Shown here piece by piece: positions 34,803 through 43,232 of a stretch of 64,000 nt of DNA. The notes under the pieces are model-generated. The model did no database searches. It saw nothing but the letters and a program-made list of their open reading frames with translations, and had not been told where the DNA came from. Origin of the DNA: Methylomusa anaerophila (lineage in GTDB: Bacteria > Bacillota > Negativicutes > Sporomusales > Sporomusaceae); assembly GCF_003966895.1 (NCBI RefSeq), contig NZ_AP018449.1, forward strand, positions 2,559,501-2,623,500, read 5' to 3'. Both the position numbers and the translations under genes were made by a program. Every line of letters starts with the position of its first letter. Within the stretch, counting starts at the first letter, position 1.

Positions 34803-35971
34803 AAACAGATACTGACTTAACCAGGATCGTTGAATCCGTTAAGGCAGTTCTTCCTTATCAACAGAATATAGGTCTTCATGAGCCTTGCTTTCAAGGTAAC
34901 GAGTGGAAATATTTGAAGGAATGCATCGATACAGGATGGGTTTCATCAGTTGGAAAGTTTGTGGATCAGTTTGAACTCAAATTGGCTGATTTTACTGGGG
35001 TGAAAAAAGCAATAGCAGTTGCAAACGGGACAGTTGCGTTACACTTATGTCTGAAAGTAATTGAGACTGAACCAGATGATGAAATTTTGGTTCCGGCGCT
35101 TACTTTCGTCGCCACTGCCAATGCTGTATCCCACTGCGGTGCGGTTTGCCACTTTGCTGATAGTGAAGAACATACATTGGGAATTGACCCCATTCGGTTA
35201 GACAAGTATTTACAGAAGATTGCAATTCTAAAAAATGGAAGTTGCTATAATAAAACTACCGGTCGCCGCATTAAAGCGGTGTTGCCGATGCATACTTTCG
35301 GTCACTCAGTAGACTTGGATGCACTCGTTGAAGTATGCAATACCTATAAGTTAATGCTTGTAGAGGATGCTGCGGAATCTTTAGGTTCGTATTATAAAGG
35401 CAGGCACACCGGTAACCATGGAGTGGTTTCAGCGTTAAGTTTTAATGGAAATAAAATTATAACTACCGGTGGCGGCGGAGCCGTCATGACGAATGATGAA
35501 AGATTAGGCAGGCTGGCAAAACATCTTAGCACTACGGCGAAAGTTCCCCACGACTGGGCTTTTTATCATGACATGGTAGGGTATAATTACCGCATGCCCA
35601 ACATAAATGCTGCGTTAGGTTGTGCTCAACTGGAGCAAATGGCTATATTTATCAAGCGCAAGCGAGCTCTTGCCGACTTATATGCTAAAGCGCTAAAAGA
35701 CATACACGGTGTTACCTTTTTTACGGAACCTAGGTTTTCCAAGAGTAACTATTGGTTAAATGTGATTTTGTTGCAAAATACGGACATCGAATTACGAAAT
35801 AGGCTGATTACTATGTTTCGAGGTAACGGACTGATGGTGCGGCCGGCATGGACTTTGATAAATAAACTGCCAATGTATAAAGATTGCCCAAGTATGGAAT
35901 TGCCTGTAGCGGAAAAGATCGAAGCCAGTCTGGTCAACCTTCCTAGCAGCGCGGGCTTGCTCTCAGTGTGA
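34799..35971 (+). CDS. legC: PLP aminotransferase, legionaminic acid pathway
   Basis: The 390-residue DegT/DnrJ/EryC1-family enzyme should add the 4-amino group to the keto sugar made by LegB. The PLP lysine lies in SFNGNKIITTGGGGA; VEDAAESLGSYYKG binds the cofactor; YNYRMPNINAALGCAQLEQM is typical of the family. The start is an ATGA-type overlap with legB. Confidence 0.9.
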   Translation: MKTDTDLTRIVESVKAVLPYQQNIGLHEPCFQGNEWKYLKECIDTGWVSSVGKFVDQFELKLADFTGVKKAIAVANGTVALHLCLKVIETEPDDEILVPALTFVATANAVSHCGAVCHFADSEEHTLGIDPIRLDKYLQKIAILKNGSCYNKTTGRRIKAVLPMHTFGHSVDLDALVEVCNTYKLMLVEDAAESLGSYYKGRHTGNHGVVSALSFNGNKIITTGGGGAVMTNDERLGRLAKHLSTTAKVPHDWAFYHDMVGYNYRMPNINAALGCAQLEQMAIFIKRKRALADLYAKALKDIHGVTFFTEPRFSKSNYWLNVILLQNTDIELRNRLITMFRGNGLMVRPAWTLINKLPMYKDCPSMELPVAEKIEASLVNLPSSAGLLSV

Positions 35972-36003
35972 ATTGAAATAGTTGAACTAGAGAGGAAAAA
36001 ATA

Positions 36004-37392
36004 ATGAAACTGTTATTAATTGCCTATGACAATGATTCGTATATTTCATGGTTTCCTCAGGGTCTGGCCTATATCGCTGCAGTCTGTAAACAGCAAGGTC
36101 ATGAAGTACGTATTTACAGTCAAGATATTTTTCACTGGCCTGAGTCCCATTTGATTAATTTACTTAATGAGGAGCATTTTGATGTCGTTGGAATAGGAGC
36201 ATGTGGCGGTTACTATCAATATCGCAAAATATTGGCTTTATCCAATGCAGTAAACAGCACAAAAAATCGACCATTTTTCATTTTGGGCGGGCATCTTGTA
36301 TCGCCTGAACCCGAATACTTTTTGAAGAAAACTAAGGCTGACGCGATTGTGATTGGAGAAGGAGAAACAACAATTATCGAACTGCTGGACCAGCTACAAG
36401 CAAAAAAAGACTTTTCATCGGTTAATGGCATTGCTTACATGTCTGACAATAAGTTTGTAAAAACACCGCCAAGAGAATTAATTCAAAATATTGATAGGAT
36501 TCCCTTGCCGGCATGGGAGCTATTCCCTATGGATCACTATACCCTATTAAGAATGCCAAATATAAAAAATAGTGAACGCTGTGTACCTGTCTTGTCCGGC
36601 AGAGGTTGTACTTTTAAATGTAATTTTTGTTATCGTATGGATCAAGGTTTTAGACCTAGATCACCTGAAAATATCGTCGAAGAAATAGAAATATTAAAGC
36701 GAGATTATAATGTTGCGTATATTGCTTTCTCAGACGAGTTGCTGATGAGTTCGGTTGAACGTACAACACAGTTGTGCGAAACTTTTATAAAAGCGAAATT
36801 AGATGTTCACTGGTGTTGTAATGGCAGGCTAAACTATGCAAAGCCTAATGTGCTTGCTGTAATGAAAAGAGCGGGATGTGTATTCATCAACTACGGTATA
36901 GAATCATTGGATGAAAATGCACTGAGAATAATGAAGAAAGGTCTTACTGTTCCGCAAATTTCAGAAGGAATTGAAAATACGCTGGCGGCCGGTATAAGTC
37001 CAGGATATAATATAATTTTCGGACATATTGGAGAGAACGCAGAGTCGTTACGTAAGGGTGTGGACTTTTTATTGAAATACGACGATCATGCTCAAATGAG
37101 AACAATTCGACCTGTCACCCCTTATCCAGGTTCACCTTTATACTATCATGCAATTGAAACCGGCTTACTAAAAAATTGTGAAGATTTTTATGAGTGTAAA
37201 CATACGAATTCTGATCTATTATGCGTTAACTTTACGAATTTAACTGACGATGATTTTCACCTGGAATTATATAATGCTAATAAAAAGCTACTTGAAGAAT
37301 ATTTCCGGGCTCAGCTACAAAAATCCGTAAAAAGTGCACAGAACTTGTATATTGACAAAGATGCCTCCTTTAGGGGTTTTCGCCAAAGCTAA
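36004..37392 (+). CDS. B12-binding domain radical SAM protein in the nonulosonate cluster
   Basis: The 462-residue protein has an N-terminal Rossmann-type cobalamin-binding domain (about 1-140; MKLLLIAYDNDSYISWFPQG, DVVGIGACGGYYQYRKI, AIVIGEGE) and a radical SAM core with the cluster motif CTFKCNFC near residue 202-209. It lies between legC and legG, is co-directional and A+T-rich like them, and is not part of the standard legionaminic pathway. Members of this class often methylate unactivated carbons or form C-S and C-C bonds. A modification of the sugar or of flagellin is inferred. Confidence 0.85.
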   Translation: MKLLLIAYDNDSYISWFPQGLAYIAAVCKQQGHEVRIYSQDIFHWPESHLINLLNEEHFDVVGIGACGGYYQYRKILALSNAVNSTKNRPFFILGGHLVSPEPEYFLKKTKADAIVIGEGETTIIELLDQLQAKKDFSSVNGIAYMSDNKFVKTPPRELIQNIDRIPLPAWELFPMDHYTLLRMPNIKNSERCVPVLSGRGCTFKCNFCYRMDQGFRPRSPENIVEEIEILKRDYNVAYIAFSDELLMSSVERTTQLCETFIKAKLDVHWCCNGRLNYAKPNVLAVMKRAGCVFINYGIESLDENALRIMKKGLTVPQISEGIENTLAAGISPGYNIIFGHIGENAESLRKGVDFLLKYDDHAQMRTIRPVTPYPGSPLYYHAIETGLLKNCEDFYECKHTNSDLLCVNFTNLTDDDFHLELYNANKKLLEEYFRAQLQKSVKSAQNLYIDKDASFRGFRQS

Positions 37393-37453
37393 AATTGCAG
37401 GGAGGGGCGAAAAACTTGCTGGGTGAGTTTAGTCATATATAATGGTGAAAAGA

Positions 37454-38617
37454 ATGACGAATAGGCGTAAAATATGCATAGTGACCGGGTCGCGGGCAGA
37501 ATATGGTTTATTACGGCCGTTGATGCAGGAAATAGCCAACGATCCTATGTTAGAACTACAAATTGCCGTGACGGGAATGCATTTATCCAACGAATTTGGA
37601 CTTACTTATAAAATTATTGAAGAGGATGGCTTTACTATAACGGCAAAGGTAGAAAACCTGCTAGCAGGGGATTGCGCAGTCAGTATTGCCAAATCGATTG
37701 GCTTGGGAGTCATAGGGTTTGCTGATGTGCTTGCCAGACTACAACCTGATGCAGTTGTAATACTGGGTGACCGTTTTGAAATCTTGGCAGCAGCCCAGGC
37801 AGCTATGGTACATCGGATTCCTATCGCTCACATTCATGGCGGCGAGACCACCGAAGGAGCGATTGATGAATCCATCCGGCATTCTCTTACCAAAATGGCC
37901 CATTTACATTTTGTGGCTGCCGAAGAATACCGAAAGCGGGTTATACAGTTGGGAGAACACCCGGATCGGGTCTTTAACTTCGGGGCAATCGGTCTCGATA
38001 ACATTCATCAAGATAAACTGCTCAGTAAAGAAGACTTTCAAAAAGCCATTGGGTTTCGTTTAGCTAAGGAGAATTTTTTAGTTACCTACCATCCAGTCAC
38101 GCTTGATATGAGAGGTCCTCATGCGCCGATGGAGGAACTGCTTCAGGCGTTGGATGAATATCCGGAGACAAAAGTAATATTCACAAAATCTAACGCGGAT
38201 ACTGGCGGCAAAGTGATTAATAACTTGATTGACGAGTACGTGAATAAGAATCCCCAAAGATGCGTGGCTTTTGCATCCTTGGGACAATTACGCTATTTGA
38301 GCGCGATCCGTTATGTTGATGTAGTTATCGGCAATTCCTCCAGCGGTTTGATTGAAGTGCCTGCTTTTAAGAAGCCGACGGTTAATATCGGCGACCGTCA
38401 AAAGGGACGAATAAGAGCAGTATCGGTTATTGATTGTCCCGAAGTTAAAGGCGATATTGTTAAAGCCATTCAGAAGGCGTTGTCGACGGAATTCATTCAA
38501 CAGATTGCTGCTGTAAGGTCACCGTACGGTTGCGGTGATACGGCTGTTCGCATAAAAAAGGTGCTGAAAGAAATAAAATTAGACGGCATCATTAGGAAAC
38601 AGTTCTATGATATATAG
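37454..38617 (+). CDS. legG: UDP/GDP-sugar 2-epimerase (hydrolysing), NeuC/LegG family
   Basis: The protein of about 387 residues removes the nucleotide and epimerises C2 to give the free 6-deoxy-ManNAc-type sugar. N-terminal KICIVTGSRAEYGLLRPLM, IHGGETTEGAIDESIRHSLTK and GNSSSGLIEVPAF are family signatures. The ATG at 37454 is preferred over 37442 because GGTGA lies just before it. Its product is the substrate of LegI. Confidence 0.9.
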   Translation: MTNRRKICIVTGSRAEYGLLRPLMQEIANDPMLELQIAVTGMHLSNEFGLTYKIIEEDGFTITAKVENLLAGDCAVSIAKSIGLGVIGFADVLARLQPDAVVILGDRFEILAAAQAAMVHRIPIAHIHGGETTEGAIDESIRHSLTKMAHLHFVAAEEYRKRVIQLGEHPDRVFNFGAIGLDNIHQDKLLSKEDFQKAIGFRLAKENFLVTYHPVTLDMRGPHAPMEELLQALDEYPETKVIFTKSNADTGGKVINNLIDEYVNKNPQRCVAFASLGQLRYLSAIRYVDVVIGNSSSGLIEVPAFKKPTVNIGDRQKGRIRAVSVIDCPEVKGDIVKAIQKALSTEFIQQIAAVRSPYGCGDTAVRIKKVLKEIKLDGIIRKQFYDI

Positions 38618-38733
38618 AACAAGGCTAAAGGGAGATTACTTTGTCAAGAGTAGAGATTAATATCTGATTCTGAGAAAAATAGAGGCGTGGCAGGCGACAA
38701 GTACTCAGAACGGCTGAAGGAGAGTACATACTG

Positions 38734-39810
38734 ATGACAGAGACTTTTATTATCGCCGAAATAGGAGTGAATCATAACGGTTCGATTGACTTGGCAAAAG
38801 AACTAATCAAAGTAGCGGCGGATGCCGGAGCTAATGCGGCTAAATTCCAAACGTTCAAAACGGAGAAACTGGTGGCGAAAAAAGCACCTAAGGCGGATTA
38901 TCAATGTTTGACTACTGATTCAAATGAAACGCAGCATGAAATGTTGAAGAAACTTGAATTTAGTTTTCAAGAGTTTGCAGCATTAAGCAATGATTGCCGG
39001 CAGCAGGATATTATGTTTTTATCTACCCCTTTTGATGAAGATAGTTTGTTTTACTTGTCAAACGATTTGAATGTGCCATATATAAAAATTCCATCAGGCG
39101 AACTTACGAATGCCCCCTTTTTGCTTTGCGCCGCCAGAACCGGCAAGCCGATAATCCTATCCACCGGAATGAGCACCTTGGGTGATATTGAAGCAGCCTT
39201 GGGAGTATTGGCATACGGTTATATGTCACAGACTGAACCTTCTGGTATATCTGCTTTTCAAAAAGCTTATTCGTCACTTGCGGGACAGGAAGTTTTGAAA
39301 AAAAATGTCGTCCTGCTTCACTGTACAACAGAATACCCGGCTCCTTTCGCAGAAGTAAATTTGAAAGCAATGGACACCTTGGGGCAAGCTTTTGGTCTGC
39401 CTGTCGGCTATTCGGATCATACTGCCGGTATCGCAGTGTCTATAGCTGCTGTTGCCCGCGGCGCCGTAGTGTTGGAAAAGCACTTTACCCTGGATAGAAA
39501 CCTTCCCGGTCCGGATCACCAAGCCTCCCTTGAACCGGAAGAATTGAAAAACTTGGTTCGGTCAGTCCGGGAGGTAGAGCAGGCTTTGGGAGATGGTCGA
39601 AAATCTCCGACCCCGGCGGAATTAAGAAATCGCCTGATTGCCAGAAAGAGTCTGGTAGCTGCTCGGAAAATCGCCTATGGTGAACCTTTTACCGCGGAGA
39701 ATGTGACTTGTAAACGGCCGGGCGATGGTGTATCGCCGTTATATTATTGGGAGTGCCTCGATAGAAAAGCGCAGCGAGACTTTGATAAGGATGAAAAAAT
39801 TGAATTATAA
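38734..39810 (+). CDS. legI: N-acetylneuraminate/legionaminate synthase (NeuB/LegI)
   Basis: The 358-residue enzyme condenses phosphoenolpyruvate with the six-carbon sugar to form the nine-carbon acid. The TIM-barrel start is IIAEIGVNHNGSIDLAKELI; FSTPF-type LSTPFDEDS, IKIPSGELTN and GYSDHTAGI are typical. A C-terminal antifreeze-like SAF domain (RKSLVAARKIAYGEPFTAEN) is present. Whether the product is legionaminic or another nonulosonic acid is not decided by sequence alone. Confidence 0.92.
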   Translation: MTETFIIAEIGVNHNGSIDLAKELIKVAADAGANAAKFQTFKTEKLVAKKAPKADYQCLTTDSNETQHEMLKKLEFSFQEFAALSNDCRQQDIMFLSTPFDEDSLFYLSNDLNVPYIKIPSGELTNAPFLLCAARTGKPIILSTGMSTLGDIEAALGVLAYGYMSQTEPSGISAFQKAYSSLAGQEVLKKNVVLLHCTTEYPAPFAEVNLKAMDTLGQAFGLPVGYSDHTAGIAVSIAAVARGAVVLEKHFTLDRNLPGPDHQASLEPEELKNLVRSVREVEQALGDGRKSPTPAELRNRLIARKSLVAARKIAYGEPFTAENVTCKRPGDGVSPLYYWECLDRKAQRDFDKDEKIEL

Positions 39811-40453
39811 AGTAAATAAGCCTATCATTATTGTTGGCGCAGGTGGGCATGCAAAAGTGCTGGTCGACTGTCTCCTGCACGCTGGATTAAAGATAGAAGG
39901 TATTGTAGATCGGGATTCCGAGAAGAGTCGCCATGACATATTGGGAATCCCGGTAATTGGCGATGACAGTACAGTCTTGTCATATTCGCAAAATGATATT
40001 TTGCTGGTGAATGGTTTAGGGTCAGTACAATCTACAATAGCCAGAAAAAGTATCTACTTGTATTTTAAAGAACAGGGATACTCGTTTGCTAAAGTGATAC
40101 ATCCAACTGCTATTATCGGCTATGAAGTCGCTATCGGGGAAGGCGTACAGATTATGGCAGGGGCCATCGTGCAACCGGGGTGTACAATCCATGACAATAG
40201 CATCTTGAATACTGGTGCCATGGTAGATCATGATTGTGTAGTGGGAAAGCATGTGCATATTGCGCCAGGAGTGCGGTGCTCCGGTGGAATAACCGTTGGT
40301 GACTGCACTCATATTGGTACAGGTGCGACGGTGCGGCAGGGAATAAATATCGGAGAAAATTGTTTAATCGCGGCAGGTTCGGTAGTTGTCTCTGATGTTG
40401 CGAATGACTGTTGTGTTATGGGAATACCAGCCAAAGTGAGGGGAAAAAAGTGA
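39791..40453 (+). CDS. NeuD/LegH-type acyltransferase
   Basis: The protein starts with a Rossmann-like part (IIIVGAGGHAKVLVDCLLHA) and ends in left-handed beta-helix hexapeptide repeats (GAIVQPGCTIHDNSILNTGA, VHIAPGVRCSGG). This is the PglD/NeuD family, which N- or O-acetylates amino sugars or sialic acids. It should acetylate the 4-amino group from LegC or the finished acid. The start is uncertain (ATG 39791 or TTG 39800); both overlap or nearly touch legI. Confidence 0.87.
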   Translation: MKKLNYKVNKPIIIVGAGGHAKVLVDCLLHAGLKIEGIVDRDSEKSRHDILGIPVIGDDSTVLSYSQNDILLVNGLGSVQSTIARKSIYLYFKEQGYSFAKVIHPTAIIGYEVAIGEGVQIMAGAIVQPGCTIHDNSILNTGAMVDHDCVVGKHVHIAPGVRCSGGITVGDCTHIGTGATVRQGINIGENCLIAAGSVVVSDVANDCCVMGIPAKVRGKK

Positions 40454-41499
40454 AAAAATGGCAAAATGTTCTAATCGGTCCTGAAGCAACGATAAGACAA
40501 GCCATCGAGGTCATTGACAAAGCAGCATTACAAATTGCGTTAGTGGTTGATACGGAAAACCATCTGCTCGGGACAGTAACCGATGGAGACATAAGGCGGG
40601 GAATCATTCGCGGAATGGATTTGGGTGAGAGAGTTGAGCTTCTAATGAACCGGCAGCCTCGCTCCATAAACCGAACATACAATCGGGAGATGCTAATTCA
40701 ACTAATGCATTTAACAGGGTTGCGTCAGATTCCAGTGTTAGACGACAAAGGCAGGGTAATCGGCTTAGAGCGACTGGATGAACTGCTTCAGACCAGTTAT
40801 TATGACAATTTTGTTATTCTGATGGCTGGCGGACTGGGCACCAGGTTAAGACCGTTAACTGAAGACTGCCCGAAACCTTTATTAAAGGTGGGGAATAAAC
40901 CGATATTGGAAACCATACTTGGCAACTTTATTGAATACGGTTTTCGCCGGTTTTTTATTTCCGTCAATTATAAAGGTGACATGATCGAATCGTATTTTGG
41001 GGACGGCCGTAAATGGAATGTGGACATCCGATATTTAAAAGAAAATGAACGATTGGGGCCAGCTGGACCTCTCGCCCTGCTGCCGGAGAAACCTGCCCAT
41101 CCGGTCATTGTTATGAATGGTGATTTACTTACAAAGGTCAATTTCAGGCAACTGCTGGATTTCCATGGACAAAATAATGCTGCGGCAACCATGTGTGTAC
41201 GGGAATATGATTTTCAGGTGCCTTTTGGCGTAGTAAAGACTGAAAGTCATTGGCTGCTGGATATTGATGAAAAACCTATTCACAAGTTTTTTGTCAATGC
41301 CGGAATCTATGTACTACAACCAGAAGTTCTCCGTTTCATCTCCGACGGAGGGTACTGTGACATGCCGGAATTATTTAATAAAATTATTTCCAACCGTTTA
41401 CCGACCGCTGTTTTTCCCATAAGGGAATATTGGATGGATATCGGCCGCATGAGTGATTATGAACAGGTAAATGTGGAATATATTGAGGTGTTCGGATGA
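40450..41499 (+). CDS. ptmE: CBS-domain sugar-1-phosphate nucleotidyltransferase (PtmE-like)
   Basis: A GTG start at 40450 overlaps the NeuD stop by four bases, with GAGGGG upstream. Two CBS motifs (about residues 1-115; VTDGDIRRGIIRG, LRQIPVLDDKGRVIGLE) precede a nucleotidyltransferase domain (MAGGLGTRLRPLTEDCPKPL, VMNGDLLT). The Campylobacter counterpart PtmE makes GDP-glucosamine for legionaminic acid. PtmA and PtmF homologues are not seen here, so the first steps may be encoded elsewhere. Confidence 0.85.
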   Translation: MKKWQNVLIGPEATIRQAIEVIDKAALQIALVVDTENHLLGTVTDGDIRRGIIRGMDLGERVELLMNRQPRSINRTYNREMLIQLMHLTGLRQIPVLDDKGRVIGLERLDELLQTSYYDNFVILMAGGLGTRLRPLTEDCPKPLLKVGNKPILETILGNFIEYGFRRFFISVNYKGDMIESYFGDGRKWNVDIRYLKENERLGPAGPLALLPEKPAHPVIVMNGDLLTKVNFRQLLDFHGQNNAAATMCVREYDFQVPFGVVKTESHWLLDIDEKPIHKFFVNAGIYVLQPEVLRFISDGGYCDMPELFNKIISNRLPTAVFPIREYWMDIGRMSDYEQVNVEYIEVFG

Positions 41500-42203
41500 T
41501 CGACGAAAAATCCATTTTGGCTGTAATCCCCGCCCGCGGCGGTTCTAAAGGTGTCCCCCGAAAAAACATCCGAATGCTAGCGGGGAAACCATTAATAGCC
41601 TGGACCATTGCCGAAGCTTTACAATCTAAATATATTGACCGGCTGATTCTATCTTCTGAAGACGAGGAAATTATCGAGGTCGCCAAACAGTATGGGTGTG
41701 AAGTGCCTTTTCAGCGACCCAAGGAGTTTGCTGCCGACGATACTCCTGGTATAGAACCGATTTTGCACGCTGTACAAGCTCTTTCTAAGCCATATGATTA
41801 TGTTCTGGTTTTGCAACCCACATCGCCTCTGCGTACAGTTGGAGATATTGACGGGTGTATTAAACATTGCTTTAGTCACGAAGCATCATGTTGTGTATCC
41901 ATATGTGAGGCGAAGGAATCGCCTTATTGGATGTTTCAGCTTAATGAAACGTCGACTATGTCTCCTTTAATTCGTTCCAACAGACAGTACATGCGGCGGC
42001 AAGATTTGCCTAAAACATACCTTTTGAACGGAGCATTATATTTGGCAGATGTAAAACAATTAATACAGACAAGGTCATTTGTCACTGATAATACAATTGG
42101 CTATATCATGCCTGCTGAAAGATCAGTTGATATTGATAATGAGAGAGACTTTCAGCTTTGTGCTGAACAATTAATGGCTTCACTTGGCTTTCAGTATCTA
42201 TAA
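41496..42203 (+). CDS. legF: CMP-nonulosonate cytidylyltransferase (NeuA/LegF/PtmB)
   Basis: The 235-residue enzyme couples CMP to the nine-carbon acid to give the donor used by Maf. N-terminal LAVIPARGGSKGVPRKNIRM binds CTP; LVLQPTSPLRTVGDIDGCIK and the C-terminal SVDIDNERDFQ are family blocks. It overlaps ptmE by four bases and ends the pathway operon. Confidence 0.92.
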   Translation: MIDEKSILAVIPARGGSKGVPRKNIRMLAGKPLIAWTIAEALQSKYIDRLILSSEDEEIIEVAKQYGCEVPFQRPKEFAADDTPGIEPILHAVQALSKPYDYVLVLQPTSPLRTVGDIDGCIKHCFSHEASCCVSICEAKESPYWMFQLNETSTMSPLIRSNRQYMRRQDLPKTYLLNGALYLADVKQLIQTRSFVTDNTIGYIMPAERSVDIDNERDFQLCAEQLMASLGFQYL

Positions 42204-42288
42204 GGGATATAACCCGGTAATCAATGCAGAAGACGACAGTATCATGTATTTTAAGGTGGTGCGGCCCGGGATTAGGCCCCTTATCGGG

Positions 42289-42329
42289 CTTAATCAGAGC
42301 CATACTTTGAAAGTGTGGTTTTGATTAAG
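42289..42329 (+). promoter_or_regulatory. stem-loop just before the 42341 gene
   Basis: CTTAATCA-n-CCATAC pairs with GTGTGG-n-TGATTAAG across 41 bases, with few mismatches. It ends at the ribosome site (AAGGAAGG) of the next gene and may control its translation or serve as a weak terminator for legF. Confidence 0.4.
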
Positions 42330-42340
42330 GAAGGTTTAAA

Positions 42341-42657
42341 ATGGCATATATACAGAAAGAAAGAGAAGGTTATTGTTCACATTCTCAATGCCCATTTCCG
42401 GTCAAAACAACTCATGGTTATGAATGTATTGATATTAGCGGTGGTTTTTGTGAAATAGGGGACGATTGTTTACCAGAACGTGAGTTTTCTTGGAAGTATA
42501 TCTTGAACAAGCAAAAGATCAGAAATACCAGGACTCGCATACCGAATTTGGAAAACACTTAGCTAATCTAAAAATGAAATTGACAGACGATCCTATAGAT
42601 AATGAAAAAATAAGGAATCTTTGTAGTGAAATACACAAGCTAGGTTCGATATACTGA
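42341..42657 (+). pseudogene. small cysteine-containing protein gene with a probable frameshift
   Basis: AAGGAAGG precedes an ATG. The first frame reads MAYIQKEREGYCSHSQCPFP, then VKTTHGYECIDISGGFCEIG and DDCLPEREFS. It then continues with unlikely sequence and stops at 42562. From about 42488 another frame gives a convincing helix: LEVYLEQAKDQKYQDSHTEF, then GKHLANLKMKLTDDPIDNEK, IRNLCSEIHKLGSIY, ending at 42657. One lost or gained base near 42485-42495 would join them. Five Cys residues in the first part suggest metal binding. No family is recognised. Confidence 0.5.
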
Positions 42658-42753
42658 CATGAGCTTTTCATTGTTTATTTCATTCTATGTAGGTAATAGA
42701 GTTATTTTTTTCAGGAATATGATTGGGAAATCATATAATCGAAAAATTTTTGC

Positions 42754-42781
42754 TAAAGATTTTTTTATTTTCTTTCGATAA
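42754..42781 (+). promoter_or_regulatory. candidate sigma-28 promoter for flaG-fliD
   Basis: TAAAGATT, a 12-base spacer and TTCGATAA closely resemble TAAAGTTT-N11-GCCGATAA. It lies 33 bases before the flaG GTG. Confidence 0.6.
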
Positions 42782-42813
42782 TATTTGTAAAGATCTATTT
42801 TGAGGTGGAGCAA

Positions 42814-43206
42814 GTGAATATTACAACGATAAAGGGTCAAGATCTGCCGGCCGGCAACTATTCTACGGGTTCGTCTTCCAGTACTGACAGCCAAACCGCA
42901 AATGAGAATTCTATTATACAAGTTGAGGATTTATTTTTGCAAACAAGTAATGTTGGCGGCGATAAAGATGCCAAGACAGCCGATGCTGCAAAAGTGAAAA
43001 ATCAGGCTCAGGCTCTGACAAAACTGATGCAATTAATGAATGCCGACCTGCAATTTGAAGTTCATGAGGAAACTAAATCTCTTATGGTCAAACTTGTTGA
43101 TGTGAAGACTCAGAAAGTTCTCAAAGAGTTTCCACCCCACGAATTTTTGGATATGATCGCCAAGATCAGGCATTATGTTGGAGTTCTGCTGGATAAACAA
43201 GCGTAA
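42814..43206 (+). CDS. flaG: flagellar protein FlaG
   Basis: A GTG at 42814 after GAGGTGGAG gives 130 residues; a GTG at 42805 is less well placed. The C-terminal half (LQFEVHEETKSLMVKLVDVK, then TQKVLKEFPPHEFLDMIAKI) is the FlaG domain. FlaG influences filament length. It lies directly ahead of fliD. Confidence 0.9.
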   Translation: MNITTIKGQDLPAGNYSTGSSSSTDSQTANENSIIQVEDLFLQTSNVGGDKDAKTADAAKVKNQAQALTKLMQLMNADLQFEVHEETKSLMVKLVDVKTQKVLKEFPPHEFLDMIAKIRHYVGVLLDKQA

Positions 43207-43232
43207 AATCTGATTTATTGGAGGAGTAAAAA

